DNA of 10,008 nucleotides. Origin: Planctomycetota bacterium. Its GTDB lineage: Bacteria > Planctomycetota > Planctomycetia > Pirellulales > Lacipirellulaceae. Each line of letters opens with the position of its first letter. The first letter of the stretch is position 1. The DNA lies in contig JAADIN010000212.1 of NCBI GenBank assembly GCA_013151315.1, positions 1 to 10,008 on the forward strand, in the 5' to 3' direction. Below are positions 5,372 through 10,008 of the stretch, one piece after another. The notes beneath the pieces were generated by a model that saw nothing but the letters and a program-made list of their open reading frames with translations, was not told where the DNA came from and made no database searches. The position numbers were made by a program, and so were the translations under genes.

Positions 5372-6151
5372 ATGCCTCAACTCCCCCTCGTCGACGACAT
5401 CTACCAAACGACTCCTGAAACCATCTCCTGGTTGTCGCGCACTTTTCCCTCGCTCGTATTCTACGCGCGCTGGATAGCAAACGTGTATCGCAGCAGTGCC
5501 CAGGCAAAACGCTCGCAGTACGGCGATCAAGAGTGGGTCGACAGTAGTCTCGAAGTCCTGCGCAGCTTGGAACGCGTTGGCGTACAAATCGAGGTCCGCG
5601 GGCTTCGCCATTTGCAGCAGCTCGACTCGCCCTGCGTCATCGTCGGCAATCACATGAGTGCGCTCGAAACCGCCATCCTCCCCGGTCTCGTGCAGCCGCT
5701 TCAACGAGTCACTTTCGTCGTCAAATCAAGCTTGCTCGACTATCCTTTCTTCAAGCACGTGATGCGCTCGCGAGATCCCATCGCTGTCAGCCAAACTGAC
5801 CCCCGCCGTGACCTCAAGTCCATGCTCGAAGGAGGTCTCAAGCGGCTCGAGCAAGGCATCTCGATCGTCATTTTTCCGCAAGGGCAGCGAACGACGACGT
5901 TCGACCCTACGGATTTCAACAAGATCGGTATCAAACTCGCCAAACGGGCCGGCGTCCCCATCATCCCCCTCGCCCTGCAAACCGACGCCTGGGGGATTGG
6001 CAGCATCATTTCTGACTTTGGCAAGATCGACCCTACCAAAAAGGTCTATTTTACGTTTGGCGAGCCAATCGAAGTGACGGGTCGCGGTACCGATCAGCAC
6101 GAGGCAATTCTTCAGTTCATCGCCCAAAACTTAAAATCCTGGGGCAACTAA
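5372..6151 (+). CDS. PlsC-like lysophospholipid acyltransferase, HX4E variant
   Basis: Proteins of this fold transfer a fatty acyl chain to lysophosphatidate or a related lipid at the inner membrane. From the ATG at 5372 it is 259 residues. Motif I is GNHMSALET (His94, Glu99), giving HX4E where the family usually has HX4D. Motif III is FPQGQRTTTF (168-177), with Gln in place of the usual Glu of FPEGTR. VPIIPLAL (195-202) is the conserved proline motif. Earlier in-frame starts exist (TTG 5294, ATG 5315), but the extra residues are low-complexity (SYLAPHTSHPS) with no family character, so the third was preferred. No ribosome binding site is clear for any of them. It follows rsmH with a 177-base, AT-rich gap, so it probably has its own promoter. 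Acyl substrate and acceptor are unknown. Confidence 0.88.
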   Translation: MPQLPLVDDIYQTTPETISWLSRTFPSLVFYARWIANVYRSSAQAKRSQYGDQEWVDSSLEVLRSLERVGVQIEVRGLRHLQQLDSPCVIVGNHMSALETAILPGLVQPLQRVTFVVKSSLLDYPFFKHVMRSRDPIAVSQTDPRRDLKSMLEGGLKRLEQGISIVIFPQGQRTTTFDPTDFNKIGIKLAKRAGVPIIPLALQTDAWGIGSIISDFGKIDPTKKVYFTFGEPIEVTGRGTDQHEAILQFIAQNLKSWGN

Positions 6152-6204
6152 CCAAGCGGTATTTCATCCGTCCTTAACCGCTGCCCTCTGCCTCAGAAAG
6201 CTGC

Positions 6205-6474
6205 TTGGCGAATCGACTAAACTTTTCGATTTGTTCGGGAATAGCCACGCTCCAAGGAAACCGTCAAAGGAAAGTCCTATGCGACTTGCCAATGCAAATG
6301 ACTAATGCTTTGTCACCGTCTAATTTTCGGGTAGCGGTTGTCGATTTTTATGGCCCCGCTGATTTTACGGTCGAAGAAGCGAGGGACACAAAACAGATCC
6401 GGCGCTTCATGACCGGCAAGAAGTTTGCCGAAACGCGGCAGCAATACGAACTCGCATCTCCCGTTGCCGGCTAA
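6205..6474 (+). pseudogene. Probable alpha/beta-hydrolase (esterase/lipase) fragment
   Basis: The frame reaches back to a TTG at 6205, with an ATG at 6292. Only its second half looks like protein: RVAVVDFYGPADFT, then IRRFMTGKKFAETRQQYELA and SPV before a stop. In feruloyl-esterase-like alpha/beta hydrolases I recall the order VQAVVDFFGPTDF, then a helix ending ASP(L/V), in the middle of the protein just after the nucleophile elbow. Here the oxyanion and GxSxG regions are missing upstream, and the HGxxD segment that should follow is replaced by a stop. That makes a decayed internal fragment of about 50 residues the best reading. A real small protein of 61 residues from the ATG is the alternative. 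The palindromic repeats at 6521-6688 follow closely. Confidence 0.4.
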
Positions 6475-6520
6475 AGCAGCACCGCGAGGTAAGTCAATTC
6501 TTTAAGTTGAGCTTCTAGTC

Positions 6521-6563
6521 GGACCGCCACGCGGTCCGGGCCGGAGGCAGGTGTGCCTCCGGC
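6521..6563. repeat. Two adjacent perfect GC-rich hairpins
   Basis: GGACCGC at 6521-6527 and GCGGTCC at 6531-6537 form a 7-bp stem with a 3-base loop. Three bases later, GCCGGAGGCA at 6540-6549 and TGCCTCCGGC at 6554-6563 form a 10-bp perfect stem with a GGTG loop. No T-run follows on either strand, so these are not classical terminators. They look like planctomycete intergenic palindromic repeats. Confidence 0.7.
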
Positions 6564-6600
6564 GACTCGTGCTTTGGCACAGCTAAGAATTGGGATTATG

Positions 6601-6688
6601 GAGGTGAGCCGCAACGCGCTAGCGTCGGGTCTAGGGGCATACCGCTACGCTCCGCAACCCGCGGCTAGCGCCGTGCGGCTCACACCTC
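6601..6688. repeat. REP-like long imperfect palindrome beside the 3' end of trpD
   Basis: The left arm, 6601-6630, begins GAGGTGAGCCGCAACGCG. It matches the reverse complement of the right arm, 6657-6688, with only a few mismatches and a 2-base insertion. The loop is 26 bases. The core, GGCTAGCGCCGTGCGGCTCA on the right arm, is of a kind I recall as a frequent intergenic repeat in planctomycete genomes. Such elements resemble REP sequences moved by RAYT (IS200-like tyrosine) transposases, but no transposase gene is present here. It lies 9 bases beyond the trpD stop codon and could form a long hairpin at the 3' end of that transcript. Confidence 0.7.
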
Positions 6689-6697
6689 ATCCTAAAA

Positions 6698-7750
6698 TTA
6701 AGCTGTGACAAAGCACTCGTCTGTCGCTTGATGCGATAGCTTGGTGAGTTGCTCAAGCAGCTTGGCGGCATCCCCGTGGTCGATCGTTTCCGCTGCCTTG
6801 GCGGCCGCTTCGAGTGGCGTCGTAAAACGCTTGGCGGCCAGCAGCCCTGCCGCAGCGTTGAGCAGAACGATGTCGCGAGCCGCCCCCGATTCTCCTGCCA
6901 GCACGCTACGAACGATCTTTGCGCTTTCCGAGGGGCCGTCGACTCGGATCGCATCAAGGGGGCTGCGCTCGATACCAAAATCTTCGGGCTGCCAGGTGAT
7001 GCTCGTTTCCCCGGTCGGGCCGACTTGGGTGACGTCAGTTGTGTCGGCAAGCGTGACCTCGCCCAACCCGTCCTGGCCGCTGACGACCAACGAGTTTTCG
7101 GTTCCTAACTTACCGAGCGCCGAGGCGATGAGCGGTCGGAATTCAGGGCGGCCGACTCCCAAAAGTTGAAAACAGGCTCCGGCCGGATTGGCCAACGGGC
7201 CAAGCAAATTAAAGATCGTGCGAATGCCCAGTTTCTTGCGCACCGCCGCCACGTGCTTCATCGCCGGGTGCATCAGTGGGGCGAAGCAGAAGCAAATCCC
7301 CAACTCGTCGAGGCATCGCTCGACTTGTGGCACGCTGGCCCCGATGTTGACTCCCAGCTCGGCAAGCACGTCTGCCGAGCCGCTCTTGCTGGTGATACTG
7401 CGGTTGCCGTGCTTGGCCAAGGGAACGCCTGCGGCCGCGATGACCAACGCGGCGGTCGTGCTAATGTTGAACGTCGAGCTCCCCCCCCCGCCGGTGCCGC
7501 ACGTATCGAGCAGCTTGGCGTGCTGGCTTCGGATAGGAGTCATGTTTTCTCGCATCGCCGCAGCGGCACCGGCCACTTCGGCCACGGTTTCTCCCTTGGC
7601 TGCCAGCGAGGCCAGGAGGAGGCCAATTTGCTCTTCGCTGCATTTGCCGGTCATAACTTGGCCAATAGCGTGCTGCATTTGCTCGCTCGACAAGTCTTGC
7701 CCCCCCGAGACGAGCCCCAGCAGACTATTGAACATTTCGCTCGTCGACAT
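6698..7750 (-). CDS. trpD: Anthranilate phosphoribosyltransferase
   Basis: TrpD joins anthranilate to phosphoribosyl pyrophosphate in tryptophan synthesis. The 350-residue length and motif order fit: an N-terminal helical domain, LDTCGTGGGGSSTFNIST at 81-98 (PRPP loop), LAKHGNRSITSKSGSADVL at 111-129, FAPLMHPAMKHVAAVRKKLG at 156-175 and RTIFNLLGPLANPA at 177-190. Two normally acidic positions differ. The PRPP loop reads GTGGG where GTGGD is usual (Gly89), and the metal-binding GLDE segment reads GLGE (Gly230, Glu231). The rest of the catalytic frame is intact, so it may be active with altered metal handling. The ATG at 7750 has AGGGA at 7756-7760 upstream on the same strand, a good Shine-Dalgarno. 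No other trp gene is adjacent. Confidence 0.94.
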   Translation of the reverse strand: MSTSEMFNSLLGLVSGGQDLSSEQMQHAIGQVMTGKCSEEQIGLLLASLAAKGETVAEVAGAAAAMRENMTPIRSQHAKLLDTCGTGGGGSSTFNISTTAALVIAAAGVPLAKHGNRSITSKSGSADVLAELGVNIGASVPQVERCLDELGICFCFAPLMHPAMKHVAAVRKKLGIRTIFNLLGPLANPAGACFQLLGVGRPEFRPLIASALGKLGTENSLVVSGQDGLGEVTLADTTDVTQVGPTGETSITWQPEDFGIERSPLDAIRVDGPSESAKIVRSVLAGESGAARDIVLLNAAAGLLAAKRFTTPLEAAAKAAETIDHGDAAKLLEQLTKLSHQATDECFVTA

Positions 7751-7779
7751 ATTTTTCCCTCGGAATTGTGACAGGAATC

Positions 7780-7795
7780 GGTTAAGATTCTAACC
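7780..7795 (-). promoter_or_regulatory. Palindrome overlapping a possible trpD -10 element
   Basis: GGTTAAGATTCTAACC is an imperfect 16-bp palindrome with five outer perfect pairs. Read on the minus strand it contains TAGAAT at 7787-7792, five of six matches to the -10 consensus, about 37 bases upstream of the trpD start codon. No good -35 and no TGn extension are seen. An operator overlapping the promoter is possible, but unproven. Confidence 0.25.
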
Positions 7796-7880
7796 CAGAC
7801 CGCTGGCCGGTTGTAGGCAGGGCCCTAATTTTAGTGAACCCCAATTTCTAGGTTTGAAACAAAACTAGGCAGGAAGCCCT

Positions 7881-8804
7881 ATGGCGAGAAAAATTCTCCT
7901 CGATGTCGATCCGGGCATCGCCGACGCGATGGCGCTCTGCCTAGCGTTGCACGATCCTAGGCTAGAAATTGTCGCCGTGACGGCCACGGGCGGCAACGTG
8001 TCGCCCGATCAGGCGACGCGAAACGTGCAGGCGATTATCGAGCAATTAGATCCCGTACGTTGGCCACGCATCGGCATGGCCGACCCGGACCAGCCTTTGC
8101 GAACCGATGGCCGCGAGCTGTGTGGGCCAGACGGTCTCTGTGGCGCCGAGTTTCGCATGGCCGAGCTGCGCCACCGGCATCCCTCAGTCAAAGTCATCTC
8201 GGAAGAGATCCGCAAGGCCCCCGAGGAAGTGACGATCATCGCCTGCGGCCCGCTCAGCAATCTTGCCGCCGCATTTCAGCGTGAACCCGATTTGGCAACG
8301 CAAGTCGGCCATTTGATTATTGTCGGCGGAACGCTCGCCGGTCCAGGGAACGTCACCGCAGCCGCCGAATTCAATATCTTCTGCGATGCCGAGGCAGCTC
8401 GCACCGTCTTTCGATCGCCCGTGACAAAAACGCTGCTGCCGCTCGATGTGAGCTCCCAGGTCGTAATGCACTACGGTTTGCTAGATCAGCTCCCGAACAA
8501 GTCGACCGCCACCGGCCGCATTCTGCAAGAGATTCTCCCCCGAGCCTTTCGGGCCTATCGCCAACGCCTTGGGCTCGAGGGCATTTGCGTTCCCGAGGTC
8601 GTGGCCGTCGTGGCTGCGCTCCATCCCGAACTGTTTACCGCCGAACGGCTGGCCTGCGATGTCGAAGTAGCGGGCGAGTTGACGCATGGCGCGACGGTGC
8701 TGGATCGTCGGCGGCTTTCCGAGGGGCAAGCGAACATGGACGTGGTGCTCGATCTGGATGCCGAAGGGGCGCTGGACAGTATTTTGCGAAGCCTTAGCGA
8801 ATGA
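7881..8804 (+). CDS. Nucleoside hydrolase family protein with an altered active site
   Basis: The inosine-uridine-preferring nucleoside hydrolase family splits ribonucleosides into base and ribose using a tightly bound calcium. The 307-residue length, N-terminal LLDVDPGIADAMAL (6-19), TGGNVSPDQATRN (36-48), CGPLSNLAAAF (122-132) and AAEFNIFCDAEAA (161-173) give the fold clearly. Asp8, Asp10, Asp15, Asn39, Glu163 and Asn165 are kept. Departures: the DD pair is A14-D15, so the Asp that normally holds the ribose 2'-hydroxyl is Ala; the usual Thr at the calcium site is Cys122; and the C-terminal His-Asp pair is VPE (Pro238, Glu239). A changed substrate or a weakened enzyme is possible. The ATG at 7881 follows AGGAAG at 7871-7876. 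It diverges from trpD and converges on the SDR gene. Confidence 0.88.
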   Translation: MARKILLDVDPGIADAMALCLALHDPRLEIVAVTATGGNVSPDQATRNVQAIIEQLDPVRWPRIGMADPDQPLRTDGRELCGPDGLCGAEFRMAELRHRHPSVKVISEEIRKAPEEVTIIACGPLSNLAAAFQREPDLATQVGHLIIVGGTLAGPGNVTAAAEFNIFCDAEAARTVFRSPVTKTLLPLDVSSQVVMHYGLLDQLPNKSTATGRILQEILPRAFRAYRQRLGLEGICVPEVVAVVAALHPELFTAERLACDVEVAGELTHGATVLDRRRLSEGQANMDVVLDLDAEGALDSILRSLSE

Positions 8805-8864
8805 CGAAATAACAGGCAGCACCGACGCCTACGCAAAACCTAGGAATTGCAATCCCGCGGCTTT

Positions 8865-9680
8865 CTAACCCGACGTCGCCCGCCGCAACAACCAATCGCC
8901 CAGTCGCGGCGAAAGTTGAGACAGAGCCATCAAAACGCGAACCTTGCTCGGCACAATCAACTCCAGTTTCCGACGTTCGCAGGCGGTGAGGATTTTTCCA
9001 GCAAGCCATTCGGGATCGAGACCGCGCAGCTTGGCCCCCGCACCAGGACGACTCGCTACGGCTGGAAGTCCGGCTGCCTGTTGCTCGTAGCGAGGCGCGC
9101 TGTCGTCGCGGCAAATCGGGCCGGGGCAAACCAGCAATACATGCAACCCGGCCGGGCCATGCTCCATCCGTAGTTGTTGTGAGTAGGCGGCCAGGGCATG
9201 TTTGCTGGCGGGGTAACCGCCCATCAGTCGCGGAGCGACCTTGCTAGCCAAGGAGCCAACATTCACGATACTCCCTCGCTGCTCAAGCAACATCTCTGCA
9301 AAGGCCCGCACCGTTCGCACCGTGGCGAGAAAATTAACGTCAAGCAAATCCTGAAAGTCCTCGGCGGTCGTATCGAGTACCGCTTGACGAGCCGAGCGCC
9401 CCGCACAATTGCAAAGTAGGTCGACTCGGCCAAATTGTTCCTTCACGGTTTGGGCCAACCGGTCGACATCTGCCTGCTGGGTGACATCGCCGACGATCGG
9501 TAGGATCTCGGCACCGCCAGCTCGGAGGATTTCAGCAGCCCGGGAGAGCGGCTCCTCGCGACGCGCATTGATGACCACTCGAGCACCCCGAGCAGCAAAC
9601 ATCTTGGCAATTGCCAATCCCAGCCCCGCAGAAGCCCCCGTCACGACGCAGACCCGGTTGTGCCAATAGTTCGACTTCAT
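8865..9680 (-). CDS. Short-chain dehydrogenase/reductase (classical SDR)
   Basis: Classical SDRs are Rossmann-fold NAD(P)-dependent oxidoreductases acting on many alcohols and ketones. Numbering below counts from a GTG at 9683, one codon upstream of the chosen ATG. TGASAGLG (15-22) is the cofactor loop. Arg41 and Arg42 after the second strand (NARRE) suggest NADP preference. GDV (65-67), NCAG (92-95) and Asn117 are present, and the catalytic residues are Ser144, Tyr157 and Lys161 in YPASK. CPGPI (186-190) follows. The C-terminal part, rich in Leu and Arg (LIVPSKVRVLMALSQLSP), is of the kind seen in membrane-associated SDRs, but no clear transmembrane helix is visible. The ATG at 9680 was preferred for its codon; the two starts differ by one residue. 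The substrate is unknown. It is convergent with the nucleoside hydrolase gene, with 60 bases between them. Confidence 0.92.
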   Translation of the reverse strand: MKSNYWHNRVCVVTGASAGLGLAIAKMFAARGARVVINARREEPLSRAAEILRAGGAEILPIVGDVTQQADVDRLAQTVKEQFGRVDLLCNCAGRSARQAVLDTTAEDFQDLLDVNFLATVRTVRAFAEMLLEQRGSIVNVGSLASKVAPRLMGGYPASKHALAAYSQQLRMEHGPAGLHVLLVCPGPICRDDSAPRYEQQAAGLPAVASRPGAGAKLRGLDPEWLAGKILTACERRKLELIVPSKVRVLMALSQLSPRLGDWLLRRATSG

Positions 9681-9772
9681 CACCGATTAGACCGATCCTG
9701 ACGCTTAGACAAGTTCTGTGACCAGAAAGTAACTCAACAATTCCGGGCCCAATGGAAGCAAGAGAAGTATGG

Positions 9773-9848
9773 TTGAAGGTGGTGCGCTCGGCAAGGACAC
9801 TTGAAAATAGCCGCGATCTGACAGATCGCCGGAGTCACCACCTTCCAA
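9773..9848 (+). ncRNA. Possible branched structured leader RNA
   Basis: An outer stem pairs GAAGGTGGTG (9775-9784) with CACCACCTTC (9836-9845), ten perfect pairs, extendable by TTG/CAA across one bulged base. Inside are a small hairpin, CAAG-GACA-CTTG (9792-9803), and a perfect palindrome, GCGATCTG-A-CAGATCGC (9813-9829). Together they make a plausible three-way junction. It ends 39 bases before the ATG at 9888, so it would lie in that gene's leader. I do not recognise it as a known riboswitch. The strand is inferred from the downstream gene; a DNA operator role for the palindrome is the alternative. Confidence 0.4.
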
Positions 9849-9887
9849 ACAACGTATTCCCAATCTAACACGAAGGGGCAACAATAC

Positions 9888-10008
9888 ATGCCTTCAACTT
9901 TGTCAGCACCAGACCCAGTGGGCATCGACCCAGATTGTTCCGAGCAACTTATGGATGAGTACCAAACGCCGCCCGAGTATCTGCGTCCGTCGCGCACCAA
10001 AATAATCG
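9888..10008 (+). CDS. Unidentified protein, N-terminal part only (runs off the window)
   Basis: An open frame begins at the ATG at 9888 and continues to the window edge, giving 40 residues, MPSTLSAPDPVGIDPDCSEQ at first and PPEYLRPSRTKII near the edge. AAGGGG at 9873-9878 is a well-placed Shine-Dalgarno nine bases before the ATG and is the main support for a real start. The visible part is polar, with Pro and acidic residues, and has no signal peptide, so a cytosolic protein or a soluble N-terminal tail before later domains is likely. I do not recognise the family. The long leader upstream can fold into a branched structure. Confidence 0.55.
   Translation, partial: MPSTLSAPDPVGIDPDCSEQLMDEYQTPPEYLRPSRTKII

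Noticed and set aside
1..10008. CRISPR array, tRNA or rRNA genes, intact insertion sequence or prophage
   Set aside because: No spaced repeat array, no tRNA-like cloverleaf and no transposase or phage protein was seen in any frame.

Overview
The window looks like a chromosomal segment of a planctomycete, most likely of the Pirellulales type. This rests on recalled sequence style, not on a search. The pointers are a small Nudix/phosphoesterase-like protein, a Flp-type pilin with the segment GPTAVEYAVMLALIIVV, an rsmH gene outside any division/cell-wall cluster, and GC-rich REP-like palindromes between genes. The genes are mostly housekeeping, on both strands, and separated by real intergenic spacers.

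Layout. Positions 3-521 (+) hold the 3' part of a Nudix-fold protein that begins before the window. Next come a cysteine desulfurase (592-1767, +) and, under its own extended -10 promoter, an A-type Fe-S carrier (1882-2214, +). Together these can supply sulfur and hand over Fe-S clusters. A more AT-rich stretch follows, with a 21-bp tandem repeat, a lone 58-residue Flp pilin gene (2451-2627, +) and a gene-poor spacer ending in a strong plus-strand terminator. The tRNA-queuosine gene queA (3076-4158, -) and the 16S rRNA methyltransferase gene rsmH (4265-5194, +) diverge from what looks like a symmetric bidirectional promoter. A PlsC-like acyltransferase (5372-6151, +) comes next. An alpha/beta-hydrolase remnant and a block of palindromic repeats (6521-6688) separate it from trpD (6698-7750, -). 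A divergent nucleoside-hydrolase-family gene (7881-8804, +) converges on a short-chain dehydrogenase/reductase (8865-9680, -). The last 121 bases open an unidentified plus-strand gene whose leader (9773-9848) can fold into a branched RNA.

How the genes work together. Only small functional units are visible: the Fe-S pair, and two translation-related RNA-modification genes (queA and rsmH) sharing a control region. The others (TrpD, acyltransferase, nucleoside hydrolase, SDR) appear to be independent transcription units.

No complete new multi-gene system, CRISPR array, phage or intact transposon is visible. The most interesting points are the structured leader near the right end, the back-to-back extended -10 elements between queA and rsmH, two enzymes that lack normally conserved active-site residues (the nucleoside hydrolase and TrpD), and the orphan pilin in a spacer rich in hairpins and repeats.
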